A stretch of 64,000 bases of DNA from CAVPTL01 sp963729195 (GCA_963729195.1 CAVSNF010000013.1:7715-71714); one strand, 5' to 3'; counted from the stretch's first letter, positions 33,469 to 42,672 are shown. Program-made: numbers and translations. The notes: generated from the sequence alone by a model not told the origin.

Positions 33469-35025
33469 TCACTGGATGACGGCGTGCTGCATTGCCCACA
33501 GGGCGGCGGCGGCCCGGGTGGACACGCGGATCTTGCCGTAGATGTGCTGGATGTGGTGATCCGCGGTTTTCGGTGAGATGTAGAGGCGATCGGAGATCTC
33601 TTGGGTGGTCAAGCCCCTGGCCGCGAGCCGGAGCACCTCGACCTCGCGCCGGGTCAGCCCGCCGGGATTCTGCTGGCGCTTGCCGGTCGCCGCATGGGGC
33701 TCGCCGTGGCCGGCGGCCACCAGCACCGCCCGGCTTGCGCGCGGCTCGAGCACGCCGTCTGACTCCAGCTTGCGCAGCTCGCCGGCCGCGTCGGCGGGGT
33801 CGAACGCCGGCCGGTCGGCTCGCTCGGTGGTCAAACCCACGTACACCTCAGTCGCGGCCAGCACGCACGCGCTCAGATCCTCGTCCTCGGCTCGAAGCCG
33901 CTTGTGGTACCCCGATCCGTCGCACTTCTCGTGGTGGGCGGCCGCGACCGGGTTCAGCACCGCCAGCGCCGGGGAGCGGCGCAGCATCTGCTCGGTCACC
34001 ATCGTATGCAGCTCCACCCGATCGAACTCCGCTCGGGTGAGCGGGGCGGGCTTGTCCCAGATCGAGTTTGGCACGACCGTTGTGCCGAAGTCATGGACGA
34101 GGGCAGCCCGGCGGAGCGTGGCTGTGGCCTCATCCTCCAAGCCCAGCAGCTGACCGGCGTCGGTCGCAAGCTGGGCGCAGCGTCGGCTGTGCCCGCCCAT
34201 GTACGGCGACTTGAGATCGATGAAGTCGGCCACCACCGTGAGGGCGTCATCCAGCTCCGCGCCGGCCAGCACCCGGTGCGGCTCGGGTTCGAGCGCGAGC
34301 ACGGCATCCCACGGCTCGGTCTCGCCCAGCCGATCCAACCAGCCGCGCCCGTGTGCGATGAAGAGGTCGGCCAGCGCAGGGTCGTAGGTGCTGTCACGGC
34401 GGTCCTGAGCTGCCTGGAGGGCGTGATCGGCCGAAAACAGGCGGGCGATCGCCTCCATGTCGTGGCTCAGGTGGACGATCCGCATCGGCAGCGGAATCGC
34501 ATCGCCTTTGGCGTGCTGGGGATAGCCGTTGCCGTTCCACCGCTCGAACGTGAAGCGCAGCGACTCCCGCACGTCGGCACCGAAGGACAGCCGCTGCGCC
34601 AGCATGTCGGCCACCTCGCAGCCCGACGAGAAGTTGTAGACGGCCCATTCACGGGCGGTCTCCTGGATCATCGCGACGATCTGATCCTGCTCCTCGGGGG
34701 TGTGACCGGCGGTGGCGTAGGCCATCACGTCACGCATCACCTCGGCCGGGTTGGCGGCGTCGTGCACGAGCGTCTGGGCGCGGATGGCGATCTCGTCGCC
34801 AAAGACGGTGGCCACCTCGTGGGCGTGTCCGGTGCAGCCGAGGTAGCGCAACATCGCCACCCAGTAGACGGTGTCGCGAACGTCGTCATCGAACTCGGCC
34901 TCATCGCACATCCAGGTGGCCAGCAGGCACGATCGCAGCTGCGACTCCAGCGGCTGGCCGAACGCATTGTCCTGCGCCAGGGCCAACGTGGCCACCAGCT
35001 CACTGAGGCGAAGCGACGAATCCAA
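33469..35025 (-). CDS. Double HD-GYP protein with a C-terminal LuxR DNA-binding domain
   Basis: A GGGAGG site supports TTG 35025; the product has 518 residues. The first HD-GYP-like half is degenerate (FERWNGNGYPQHAKGDAIPL, about 160-180). The second keeps GGHSRRCAQL (His279), LVHDFGTTVVPNSIW (His311-Asp312) and HHEKCDGSGYHKRL (364-377), with GYP changed to GYH. Residues about 457-518 are a LuxR helix-turn-helix (LTRREVEVLRLAARGLTTQE). It may sense or degrade a nucleotide signal and control transcription directly. It is divergent from the AmiC-like sensor gene. Confidence 0.85.
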   Translation of the reverse strand: MDSSLRLSELVATLALAQDNAFGQPLESQLRSCLLATWMCDEAEFDDDVRDTVYWVAMLRYLGCTGHAHEVATVFGDEIAIRAQTLVHDAANPAEVMRDVMAYATAGHTPEEQDQIVAMIQETAREWAVYNFSSGCEVADMLAQRLSFGADVRESLRFTFERWNGNGYPQHAKGDAIPLPMRIVHLSHDMEAIARLFSADHALQAAQDRRDSTYDPALADLFIAHGRGWLDRLGETEPWDAVLALEPEPHRVLAGAELDDALTVVADFIDLKSPYMGGHSRRCAQLATDAGQLLGLEDEATATLRRAALVHDFGTTVVPNSIWDKPAPLTRAEFDRVELHTMVTEQMLRRSPALAVLNPVAAAHHEKCDGSGYHKRLRAEDEDLSACVLAATEVYVGLTTERADRPAFDPADAAGELRKLESDGVLEPRASRAVLVAAGHGEPHAATGKRQQNPGGLTRREVEVLRLAARGLTTQEISDRLYISPKTADHHIQHIYGKIRVSTRAAAALWAMQHAVIQ

Positions 35026-35136
35026 AATAGGGAGACCTCCCGATGATTGGCAACGAACTGCTCGCCACAATGGTTGCACGATGCATCGATCCTTGTCGCC
35101 CCGAGCGACTGCCACCCGATTCACACGGAGGAAATG

Positions 35137-36279
35137 ATGGAGAGTCAACCGAATCAAAGCGCCGACCCGATCCGGGTGGGAGTGGTTGCCGACCAGACCG
35201 GGCCGCTCGAGCCGGCCGGTATCGCAGACGCAAACGTTGCCCGCATGGTGGTCGGCGACATCAACGCCAAGGGCGGGCTGCTGGGCCGCACCCTCGAGCT
35301 GCACATCGAGGATGGTGCCACCGACGACGCCGTCGCCTCAGCCGCGGCGGAGAAGCTGGTCAACCATCACCACGTCGACGTGATCCTCGGCGGGATCCTC
35401 AGCTCGACCAGGCAGGCGATCAAGCAGCCGGCGGTGACCGAAGGCAAGACGCTCTACATCTACCCCGAGCAGTACGAGGGCCAGGAATCCGATCCGCTGA
35501 TCTTCTGCACCGGGCCGGTGCCGGCGCAGCAGGTCGACACGCTGGTGCCGTGGCTGATGAAAGAAACAGGGGCAAAGACCTTCTACCTACCCTCGGCCGA
35601 CTACGTGTGGCCGCGCGTGATGAACGCACGAGTGCATGAGGTGGTCGCCGCCAACGGTGGCAGCGTGCTCGGTGAGGAGTACTTCCCGCTCGACCACGCC
35701 GACTACCACGCGACGGTCGAGAGGATCGTCTCCAGCGGCGCTGACGTGGTGTTCAACATGACCGTGCCCCCCGGGTTCGTGCCCTTCTTCGAGCAGCTGC
35801 ACGCATCCGGCTACACCGACCGCGGAGGACAGCTGATCTGCACCTACTTCGACGAGAACATGCTGCACATCGTCCCGCCCGCCCACGTCGAGGGGCTGTA
35901 CAGCTGCCTCGACTACTACCAGGACGTGACCGATCCCTTCAGCCGCAGGCTGACGGCGCAGTACGACGCGCTCTATCCCGGTTCTCCCAAGTTCACCAGT
36001 GGCTTCGGCTGCTCCGGCCTCTATCGCGGCCTGCGGCTGTGGGCCTCAGCTGTCGAGGAGGCCGGCACGCTGGCGCAATCCGACGTGATCGCCGCGCTCG
36101 ACCACGCGCACATCGACGAAGGCCCGGGCGGGCCGGCCACGGTCGTCCCCGGCCAGCACCACCTGCGCATGAACATGTACATCGCCCAGGTTCGAAACGG
36201 CCAGTTCCAAGTCGTCGAGGAGCTCGGCGCCATCGATCCCCAGGAGCGCCAGGTCAGCGCACCCGCGCTCACCGTTTAG
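35137..36279 (+). CDS. AmiC/UrtA-like substrate-binding protein without a signal peptide
   Basis: GGAGGA lies before ATG 35137 (ATG 35134 is too close). The 380-residue protein is a type I periplasmic-binding fold. It resembles the amide sensor AmiC and urea/amide binding proteins: VGVVADQTGPLEPAGIADAN, YIYPEQYEGQESDPLIFCTG, SADYVWPRVMNARVHEVV, HADYHATVERIVSSGADVVF. It has no signal peptide or lipobox, and no ABC permease genes are near. A cytosolic sensor role, as for AmiC, is therefore likely. It is divergent from the HD-GYP/LuxR gene and followed by an ABM-like gene. Confidence 0.83.
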   Translation: MESQPNQSADPIRVGVVADQTGPLEPAGIADANVARMVVGDINAKGGLLGRTLELHIEDGATDDAVASAAAEKLVNHHHVDVILGGILSSTRQAIKQPAVTEGKTLYIYPEQYEGQESDPLIFCTGPVPAQQVDTLVPWLMKETGAKTFYLPSADYVWPRVMNARVHEVVAANGGSVLGEEYFPLDHADYHATVERIVSSGADVVFNMTVPPGFVPFFEQLHASGYTDRGGQLICTYFDENMLHIVPPAHVEGLYSCLDYYQDVTDPFSRRLTAQYDALYPGSPKFTSGFGCSGLYRGLRLWASAVEEAGTLAQSDVIAALDHAHIDEGPGGPATVVPGQHHLRMNMYIAQVRNGQFQVVEELGAIDPQERQVSAPALTV

Positions 36280-36315
36280 GCACTCCGACCACACACCAAC
36301 GAAAGGACCATCACC

Positions 36316-36588
36316 ATGTTGCTCGCAACCACACAGGTCGAAGACTTCGACCGCTTCCTCGAAGTGTTCTCCACCAAGGGTGCAGATAAGCGCCGAGAGC
36401 ACGGATCCAAGGGCGCGATCGTGTTTCGCGATCCGTCTGAAACCGATCGCGTCTGGGTGGCGTTCGACTGGGACGAGGCAGGCTGGCAGAGCTTCGTCTC
36501 CGACCCCGACGTCCCACCGATCCTGAAGGAGGCCGGCCACAAGGGAAAGCCGCAGGCAGCCCAGCTGGCCCGCAAGATCGACGCCTGA
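36316..36588 (+). CDS. Small ABM-like (dimeric alpha/beta barrel) protein
   Basis: This 90-residue protein resembles the antibiotic-biosynthesis-monooxygenase/Dabb fold: TTQVEDFDRFLEVFSTKGAD, then DRVWVAFDWDEAGWQSFVSD. It lacks obvious catalytic or haem-binding residues. GAAAGGA lies upstream of ATG 36316. It lies 36 bases after the AmiC-like gene and is closed by a strong terminator, so the two probably form an operon. Confidence 0.7.
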   Translation: MLLATTQVEDFDRFLEVFSTKGADKRREHGSKGAIVFRDPSETDRVWVAFDWDEAGWQSFVSDPDVPPILKEAGHKGKPQAAQLARKIDA

Positions 36589-36601
36589 CGCGGAGGTACT
36601 C

Positions 36602-36647
36602 CGGGGGCGGTGCCGAGACGTGTCGGCACCGCCCCCGTGTCAGTTTT
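36602..36647 (+). terminator. Rho-independent terminator
   Basis: CGGGGGCGGTGCCGA (36602-36616) and TCGGCACCGCCCCCG (36623-36637) form a perfect 15-bp stem with a 6-base loop, followed shortly by TTTT (36644-36647). It closes the AmiC-like/ABM transcript before the LuxR gene. Confidence 0.85.
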
Positions 36648-36712
36648 AAAGAGTCGAGGGGGCCGGGAGGCGGTGGGTTGCATTTGTCACGTGTGCGTTG
36701 GAGAATCCCTGC

Positions 36713-39349
36713 GTGAACAGTGCAGACGCTGCGGAGACTTTGGTCGCGAGTTCGCTGCTCGAGCGCGACGACGCGCTGGCCGGGCTCCACGGTGCGTTCT
36801 CGGAGGTGAAGGCGGGGCGTGGGCGGCTGGTGCTGGTGGCAGGAGAGGCCGGCGTCGGCAAGACCGCGACTGTCCGCGCGTTCACAGACAGTGTGCGGTC
36901 GTCGAGCGTTGTGCGCGCGGGCGGCTGTGATCCGCTGGCCACCTCGCGCCCGCTGGGAGCGATTGCGGATGTCGCAGCCGGGAGTGGCGGAACACTCTCC
37001 ACGGTTGTGGCCCAAGCCGGTCGCCCCTATGAGGTGTTCACCGCCCTCCGCACAGAGCTCGGCGCCGGGCCGTCGGTGCTGGTGGTGGAGGATGCGCACT
37101 GGGCGGATGAGGCGACGCTGGACGTGTTGCGGATGCTCGGCCGCAGAATCGAGTCGATTCCCGCATTGGTGATCGTCACCTATCGCTGGGAGGAGATCGA
37201 ACCGGCGGATGGGTTGCGGTTGGTGCTGGGCGACTTGGCGACGGCGGCCGGAGTGGTCAGGTTGACCTTGGAGCCGTTGTCGGCGGCCGCGGTCGCGGTT
37301 CTGGCCGGCGGGTATGCCGTTGATCCCGTCGACCTGCATCAGCTGACCTCCGGCAATCCGTTCTACGTACGCGAGGTGTTGGAGGCGGGTGGAACGGAGA
37401 TCCCGGTGACGGTCAGCGATGCGGTGCTTGCCCGCGTCGCTCGTGTGAGCCCTGAGGCCAGGTCGGTGCTGGAGGTGGTGTCGGTGTCGCCGCGGTCCGT
37501 GGAGCCGTGGCTCTTGGAGGAGGTGTGCGGGGACACCGCTGGTCGGGTGGACGAGTGCCTGGCGTCGGGGTTGCTGGTGGAGTTTGGTGCGGACGTTGGG
37601 TTTCGTCACGAATTGGCGCGGATTGCGGTGGAGGACGCGATCGGGCCGGCGCGGCGCCGCGCGCTGCATCGCGCGCTGCTCGGGGCACTCACAAACGCGG
37701 ACGCAGCTTCTGACCTGCCGCGGCTCGCTCACCATGCAGAGGCGGCCGGCGACGGTGAGGCGGTGCTCCGGTTCGCCCCGGCCGCGGCGGCCCAGGCGGC
37801 GACCGTGGGGGCGCATCGCGAGGCGGCAGCCCAATATGCCCGCGCACTCCGGTTTGCTGTGACGCTCCCACCTGAGGCTCGGGCTGAACTCTTTGAGCTT
37901 CAATCCGACGCATTCTTCGGCACCGACGACCTGGTCGAATCGATCGCGGCGCGAGAACGCGCGATCGAGTGCTATCAGCAGGTGGGCAATGTGGTCGCGG
38001 AGGGACACGCGCTGTCGCAACTTGTTGACCCCTACACGTGCCGGGGTGCCATGGAGGAAGGCAGGGTGGCGGGCGAGACCGCCATCGCGCTCCTGGAACC
38101 GTTCGGAGACAGCCGCGAGCTTGGCGCCGCGTGCGCCGCCATGGCCCTGCTCGGCTTCATGGACGATGCCAACGACGACGCGATCGAGTGGGGTCGGCGA
38201 GCGATCGAACTCGCGCGTCGGTTCGGGGACGATGCCACGTTGGTGCACGCCATGATCTGCGCGGGCAGTGCAGAGTTCGCACGCGACGGCCCCACCTCGG
38301 CCTCGACATTGGAGCAGGGGCTGCGGTTGGCCCGAACCGACGCCCTTGACCCGGAGATCCCACGTGCACTGACGCACCTGGGATTCGCCGCAGTGCTTCA
38401 CCGCTCCCATGGGCTGGCGCAGCGGTACCTGGAGGAGGGGCTGGAGCATTGCGCCGAGCACGATCTTGATCTGTGGCGGCTGTCGTTGCTCGCCCTCAAG
38501 GCGCGGTCAGAGTTGAATCAGGGACGCTGGGCGGAGGCTGCTGCGATCGCAGCGGCGCTGTCGGATCACCAGCACGACTCGCCCGCCCCGCGTTTCGAGG
38601 GGCTGGTGGTACTGGCGCTAGTTCGGGCCCGCCGCGGCGACCCAGGCGTGCACGCCGCGCTGGACGCGGCGGCCCAGATCGAGTACCAGCCCGACGACCT
38701 TGGCTGGTTTGGCCCCGTCGCGGCCACCTGGGCCGAGGTCGCTTGGCTGGAGGGGCGAACCGAGCGGATCGAGCAGATGACCGCCGCCGCGCTCGCTCTG
38801 GCGATCGAACGGAAGCTGCCGTGGGTGATCGGCGAGCTGCTGTGCTGGCGACGCCGCGCCGGAATCATCGAGACGACCACGACGGACGTGCCGGCCCCCT
38901 ACGCGCTCGAGCTGGCCGGGCGCCACGAAGCCGCGGCGGCGGCCTGGCGCGATCTCGGCTGCCCCTATGAGGCTGCGTCAGCGCTCAGCCTGAGCGATGA
39001 CCAGACCCTGATGCAGCAGGCCTATACCGCGCTTCGCCGGCTCGGTGCCAACCCTGCCGCGGCAATCGTTGCCCACCGATTGCGGGAACGCGGTGTTCGC
39101 GGCCTGGCCCGCGGGCCCCGCGCCGCGACGCTCCAGAACCCCGCCAGCCTTACCGCTCGCGAGCTGGACGTGCTGGTGCTGGTGGCCGAGGGGCTGACCA
39201 ACGCGGAGATCGCCGACCGCCTGTTTCTCTCGCGGCGGACGGTCGACCATCACGTGTCCCAAGTCCTGCGGAAGCTCGACGTGCCCACGCGAGCGCGCGC
39301 GAGCGTCGAGGCGACTCGTTTGGGGATTGGCATCCCTGCGGCGCCGTGA
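36713..39349 (+). CDS. LuxR-family regulator with AAA-type ATPase domain (LAL-like)
   Basis: GTG 36713 has GGAG nine bases upstream; TTG 36698 is the alternative. The 878-residue protein has an N-terminal ATPase with Walker A GEAGVGKT (44-51) and a Walker B-like VLVVEDAHWADEATLDV. A long TPR-like helical middle follows. A C-terminal LuxR helix-turn-helix ends it (LTARELDVLVLVAEGLTNAE ... LSRRTVDHHVSQVLRKLD, about 813-870). Such proteins are large inducer-responsive activators. The inducer and targets are unknown. Confidence 0.9.
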   Translation: MNSADAAETLVASSLLERDDALAGLHGAFSEVKAGRGRLVLVAGEAGVGKTATVRAFTDSVRSSSVVRAGGCDPLATSRPLGAIADVAAGSGGTLSTVVAQAGRPYEVFTALRTELGAGPSVLVVEDAHWADEATLDVLRMLGRRIESIPALVIVTYRWEEIEPADGLRLVLGDLATAAGVVRLTLEPLSAAAVAVLAGGYAVDPVDLHQLTSGNPFYVREVLEAGGTEIPVTVSDAVLARVARVSPEARSVLEVVSVSPRSVEPWLLEEVCGDTAGRVDECLASGLLVEFGADVGFRHELARIAVEDAIGPARRRALHRALLGALTNADAASDLPRLAHHAEAAGDGEAVLRFAPAAAAQAATVGAHREAAAQYARALRFAVTLPPEARAELFELQSDAFFGTDDLVESIAARERAIECYQQVGNVVAEGHALSQLVDPYTCRGAMEEGRVAGETAIALLEPFGDSRELGAACAAMALLGFMDDANDDAIEWGRRAIELARRFGDDATLVHAMICAGSAEFARDGPTSASTLEQGLRLARTDALDPEIPRALTHLGFAAVLHRSHGLAQRYLEEGLEHCAEHDLDLWRLSLLALKARSELNQGRWAEAAAIAAALSDHQHDSPAPRFEGLVVLALVRARRGDPGVHAALDAAAQIEYQPDDLGWFGPVAATWAEVAWLEGRTERIEQMTAAALALAIERKLPWVIGELLCWRRRAGIIETTTTDVPAPYALELAGRHEAAAAAWRDLGCPYEAASALSLSDDQTLMQQAYTALRRLGANPAAAIVAHRLRERGVRGLARGPRAATLQNPASLTARELDVLVLVAEGLTNAEIADRLFLSRRTVDHHVSQVLRKLDVPTRARASVEATRLGIGIPAAP

Positions 39350-39455
39350 CCCAATCTGGGTAGCGGCCGGTCCCAAACTGGGTAGGACCTCCGATGCGCG
39401 CGGCCTGTGCGGTGCCTAGCCTCGAACGTGTCCACAGCAGTTCGAGGAGGGTGCG

Positions 39456-39749
39456 ATGGAGACGTATGTAATTCTGCGCCGCGACGGGTGGCAGGCTCCG
39501 AGCGAATTGGAAGCCGCCGCTGCGCGCTCCACTGCGGAGGGTGACCGCATGCCTGAGGACGTGCGCTGGATCAGAAGCTATGTCTTGGCTGAGCCGAGCG
39601 GTGGAATCGGCACGGTCTGTGTCTACCAGGCAAGCAGCCCAGAGGCAATCCGCCGTCACGGGATGGCGGCGGCACTTCCGGTGGACGAGATCGTCCAGGT
39701 CAGCGACACGGTGATCGTGAGAGCCGATCCTGCGCCCCTCCAGATTTGA
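39456..39749 (+). CDS. DUF4242-type small protein (SCO4226-like)
   Basis: GAGGAGGG precedes ATG 39456. The 97-residue protein shows the DUF4242 pattern: METYVILRRDGWQAPSELEA, DVRWIRSYVLAEPSGGIGTV, CVYQASSPEAIRRHG, and a C-terminal VDEIVQVSDTVI. A characterised relative from Streptomyces (SCO4226) binds nickel; whether this one does is unknown. It directly follows the LuxR-ATPase gene and may be its target. Confidence 0.78.
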   Translation: METYVILRRDGWQAPSELEAAAARSTAEGDRMPEDVRWIRSYVLAEPSGGIGTVCVYQASSPEAIRRHGMAAALPVDEIVQVSDTVIVRADPAPLQI

Positions 39750-39790
39750 CCTGCGCGAGCCCGGAGAACTCACACATGAGGAGGAACATC

Positions 39791-40309
39791 GTGCACGCCA
39801 GATTGACACGAAAGAGCATCGCCGCCGCAGTCGCGCTGGCGGTGCTTGCCATCGCGGTGCCGGTGGCAAGCGCTGACTCCGGTTCGGGCAACGGCAAGAT
39901 CACGATCGTCACCACGGAGTTCGTGGCCGCAAACAGTGTCACCGGTGACGTGATTTTCATCGCCCGGGGCGGCCCGTTTGGGAGCGCCACGCCGGGCCAT
40001 GGCACCGAGAACTACGACACCGTTCAACCCACCTCTCGTCCCAACGAGTGGCTGTATGTCGGCCATGACGTCTACCACACATCGTTTGGGACGATCCGGC
40101 TCAACTGGCGCACCGACTGCCACCCGGTCAACTCGGCGCAGACGAAGTGGTACTGCGGCAACGGCACGTGGCACATCACATCGGCCACCGGCGCCTACCA
40201 GGGCTACCGCGGCAGCGGTACCTTCACCAACCTCTCCTACAGCGATAGCACCGGCGCGTCGTTTGCCCACAGCTACGAAAAAGGACACCTGCATCAGCAG
40301 CAATCCTGA
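39791..40309 (+). CDS. Secreted dirigent/allene-oxide-cyclase-like beta-barrel protein
   Basis: AGGAGG lies six bases before GTG 39791, better than ATG 39776. The 172-residue product has a signal peptide (SIAAAVALAVLAIAVPVASA). It then forms a beta-rich domain with GTWHITSATGAYQGYRGSGT, a motif common in dirigent/AOC-barrel-like proteins. Two Cys (RTDCHPV, WYCGNG) may pair. Function is unknown. Confidence 0.65.
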   Translation: MHARLTRKSIAAAVALAVLAIAVPVASADSGSGNGKITIVTTEFVAANSVTGDVIFIARGGPFGSATPGHGTENYDTVQPTSRPNEWLYVGHDVYHTSFGTIRLNWRTDCHPVNSAQTKWYCGNGTWHITSATGAYQGYRGSGTFTNLSYSDSTGASFAHSYEKGHLHQQQS

Positions 40310-40352
40310 GCGAGAATGGGTGCTACCACGTACACGGCACAGAGGAGGAGCG

Positions 40353-40385
40353 ATGCGCAACTTCAGATCGTGGGTGAGGATCTGA
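40353..40385 (+). CDS. Possible 10-codon leader peptide (MRNFRSWVRI)
   Basis: A near-perfect ribosome-binding site (GAGGAGGAG, 40342-40350) precedes ATG 40353. The frame MRNFRSWVRI ends in a TGA sharing its last base with the ATG of the following gene (TGATG). It may be a leader that couples translation, or the strong site may mark a mis-called start. Too short for homology. Confidence 0.35.
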   Translation: MRNFRSWVRI

Positions 40386-42229
40386 TGGAAGCCGAAGTGG
40401 TGGGCTTCTTGAGGGACGTGGCGCCGTTTGACACCCTCGAGGAGGCGGAGTTGCTCGCCGTTGCGGCCGCGTGCGAGAGCCACTCCTTCCCGGCGGGCGT
40501 GACCATCATGATGCAGGCCGCGGAGCCGTCGCAGTGCGCCTGGATCGTGCGCCGCGGCGCGGTCGCATTGACGGATGAGGGCCGCGTGATTGATCAGATG
40601 GGGGCGGGCGAGATGTTCGGTCACCGCTCGATGATCACCGGCGAGCCGGTGAGCCTGACTGTCAGCGCGCAGGAACAGACCGAGTGCTATCGGCTGCCCG
40701 CAGAGGTCGTGCGGCCGGTGCTGGCGCGGGCGGAGGCGCTGCGGTACCTGGTGATGTCGGTGGGAGGGCGGTACGAGATGCGCGCCCGCGAAGGTCTCAC
40801 CGGCGCCGAATCGTCCCGGCGGCCGGTCGGCGACATGGCGTACAGCGAGGTGGTGGTGTGCACCCCTTCGACGACCGTTCGTGATGCCGCTCGCAGGATG
40901 GTCGAGGCCGCAACCTCATCGGTGCTGGTTGACCTGGGCGATGACCTTGGGATCGTCACCGACCATGACCTGCGAGAGCGCGTGGTTGCAGCCGGCGTCG
41001 GCCCGGAAACGCCGGTGGCCGAGGTGATGACTGCGCCGGCGCGCACGGTAACCGCGGAGCGCGCCAGTGCGGATGTCTTGATCGAGATGCTCGACAGCGG
41101 CCTTCATCACCTGCCGGTGGTCGATGCCCGCCGAAATGTGATCGGCGTGGTCACAGACACCGACCTGGTCACAGCGGCTGCACGTACGCCGTTTGCATTG
41201 CGAGCCGCCATCACCCAGGCCCGCGATGGCCAAGCTCTGTGTGACGCGATGGCGCAGCTTCCGCAGGCTGTGATTGCGTTGTCCGAGGCGCGGGTACCGG
41301 CGCACACGATCTCGGGTGTGATCTCCTCGGCCCACGACGCTGTGACCTGTCGGTGGATCGAGTTGGCCAACGACGAGCTGGGATCGCCACCTGCTCCCTA
41401 CACGTGGTTCACGCTGGGCAGTTTCGCCCGGCGCGAGGCATTCCCCGACTCCGATCAAGACAATGCCATGGCCTGGGACGCTCCGGTCGAAGACGCCGAC
41501 ACCCGGGCGTGGATGGCGAAACTCGCCGAGCGGGTGGTGGGCGGGCTGGATACCGCTGGGATCCCGGCGTGTAAGGGCGGAGCAATCGCCACCAAGGGGC
41601 TGTTCGCCCGGCCGGTGGCTGACTGGGAGCGGATCGCAGGCTCCTGGTTGGATGACCCCGACCAGGAGAAAGCACTGATTCTGGTGAGTCTGGTGGGAGA
41701 CGGCAGGGCGGTATGGGGCGGAGACGTCGCCGGGGCTCGCCTGCGGGCAGCGTTCGCCAAGGCCAAAGACCGGCCGCGCCTCTTGCACCTGCTCGAAGTG
41801 TTCGCGCTCTCGCACCGGCCGCCAACCGGGTTTCGCAAGGACTTCGTCGTCGAGCACGACGGCGAGCATCGCGGAACGCTGAATATCAAGAAGGGCGGCC
41901 TGCTTCCGATCGTCGGGCTGGCCCGCTCGGCTGCCATGGCGGCCGGCGTCACGGGCGCATCGACGCCTGCCCGCCTCGCTGCGGCCGGTGCCGCAGGCAC
42001 CATCCCCACGGAGGACGTCGCGGTGCTCCAGGATGCATTCGACCTCATGACCGACCTTCGCATGCAACACCAGATCCGGCAGTTGCGGATGGGCACGCGT
42101 CCCGACAACTACATCGACCCCGCCACCCTCAACCCACTGGTGCGCACGTACCTCAAAGACGCCTTCCAGGCGGTGTCGCGCGTCCAGAAGAACCTCTCGG
42201 CATCCATGAAACTGGGAGTGCACGGATGA
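40385..42229 (+). CDS. cNMP-binding / CBS / DUF294 nucleotidyltransferase-like protein
   Basis: Starting at ATG 40385 (GAGGA four bases upstream) the product has 614 residues. It has an N-terminal cyclic-nucleotide-binding domain (FPAGVTIMMQAAEPS ... QMGAGEMFGHRSMITGEPVS) and two CBS domains (ATSSVLVDLGDDLGIVTDHD; LHHLPVVDARRNVIGVVTDT). A DUF294 nucleotidyltransferase-like domain follows (FTLGSFARREAFPDSDQDNA), then its C-terminal partner. The layout matches PII-uridylyltransferase-like signalling proteins. The cyclase-ATPase encoded at 48919 could supply a ligand. The C-terminus is altered by a 20-bp tandem duplication. Confidence 0.88.
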   Translation: MEAEVVGFLRDVAPFDTLEEAELLAVAAACESHSFPAGVTIMMQAAEPSQCAWIVRRGAVALTDEGRVIDQMGAGEMFGHRSMITGEPVSLTVSAQEQTECYRLPAEVVRPVLARAEALRYLVMSVGGRYEMRAREGLTGAESSRRPVGDMAYSEVVVCTPSTTVRDAARRMVEAATSSVLVDLGDDLGIVTDHDLRERVVAAGVGPETPVAEVMTAPARTVTAERASADVLIEMLDSGLHHLPVVDARRNVIGVVTDTDLVTAAARTPFALRAAITQARDGQALCDAMAQLPQAVIALSEARVPAHTISGVISSAHDAVTCRWIELANDELGSPPAPYTWFTLGSFARREAFPDSDQDNAMAWDAPVEDADTRAWMAKLAERVVGGLDTAGIPACKGGAIATKGLFARPVADWERIAGSWLDDPDQEKALILVSLVGDGRAVWGGDVAGARLRAAFAKAKDRPRLLHLLEVFALSHRPPTGFRKDFVVEHDGEHRGTLNIKKGGLLPIVGLARSAAMAAGVTGASTPARLAAAGAAGTIPTEDVAVLQDAFDLMTDLRMQHQIRQLRMGTRPDNYIDPATLNPLVRTYLKDAFQAVSRVQKNLSASMKLGVHG

Positions 42230-42245
42230 AACTGGGAGTGCACGT
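42206..42245 (+). repeat. 20-bp tandem duplication across a stop codon
   Basis: ATGAAACTGGGAGTGCACG occurs at 42206-42224 and again at 42226-42244, period 20 bp. The extra copy shifts the frame of the cNMP/CBS/DUF294 gene, which stops at 42229. With one copy the protein would end ...MKLGVHVGG at the TGA near 42255. Confidence 0.85.
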
Positions 42246-42297
42246 GGGCGGTTGAGCGGCGTAGACTGTGCGTATCGTTGCTTTTGGGGGTGTCGCC

Positions 42298-42648
42298 GTG
42301 CAGTGCAGCCATTGCGGAGGGGTCGTCGACCGGGAGTTCCGGTATTGCCCTTGGTGTTCGATGGTGCAGGTCGGCAAGGCGGTCGCACAGTTCCCGCCCC
42401 ATCCCGAGGTGGACACTCCTGGCCGCGGACTGCGCGTGTCGCGCTACTTCGATCCAGAGACCGGGCCGCTGCACACCCGGCTGAGCATTTACGACGCCGA
42501 GGGACGGGTCACCAGCGTGGTCGCGCTCGACGATGAACACACCGCCGCGCTCTCCAAGTTTCTCCGAACCCTGGTGGACGATGCGCCCACCGAGCGCATC
42601 AGCGACCCGTTGAAGCGGCTGGTCGAGAAGCTCGATCCTCGGGGCTGA
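42298..42648 (+). CDS. Small zinc-ribbon protein
   Basis: A GGGGG tract lies seven bases before GTG 42298. The 116-residue product starts with a zinc ribbon (CSHCGGVVDREFRYCPWC, two CxxC). An unrecognised domain follows (RVSRYFDPETGPLHTRLSIY, HTAALSKFLRTLVDDAP). GTG 42268 would add ten residues. It may bind DNA or protein; the context gives no hint. Confidence 0.65.
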   Translation: MQCSHCGGVVDREFRYCPWCSMVQVGKAVAQFPPHPEVDTPGRGLRVSRYFDPETGPLHTRLSIYDAEGRVTSVVALDDEHTAALSKFLRTLVDDAPTERISDPLKRLVEKLDPRG

Positions 42649-42672
42649 CGCGCTTGGCGTAGCATCACGCGA

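Noticed and set aside
36311..38461. 716-codon open frame on the minus strand
   Set aside because: It lies antisense to the LuxR-ATPase and ABM-like genes, is rich in Arg and Pro, and shows no motif. It is a high-GC shadow frame.
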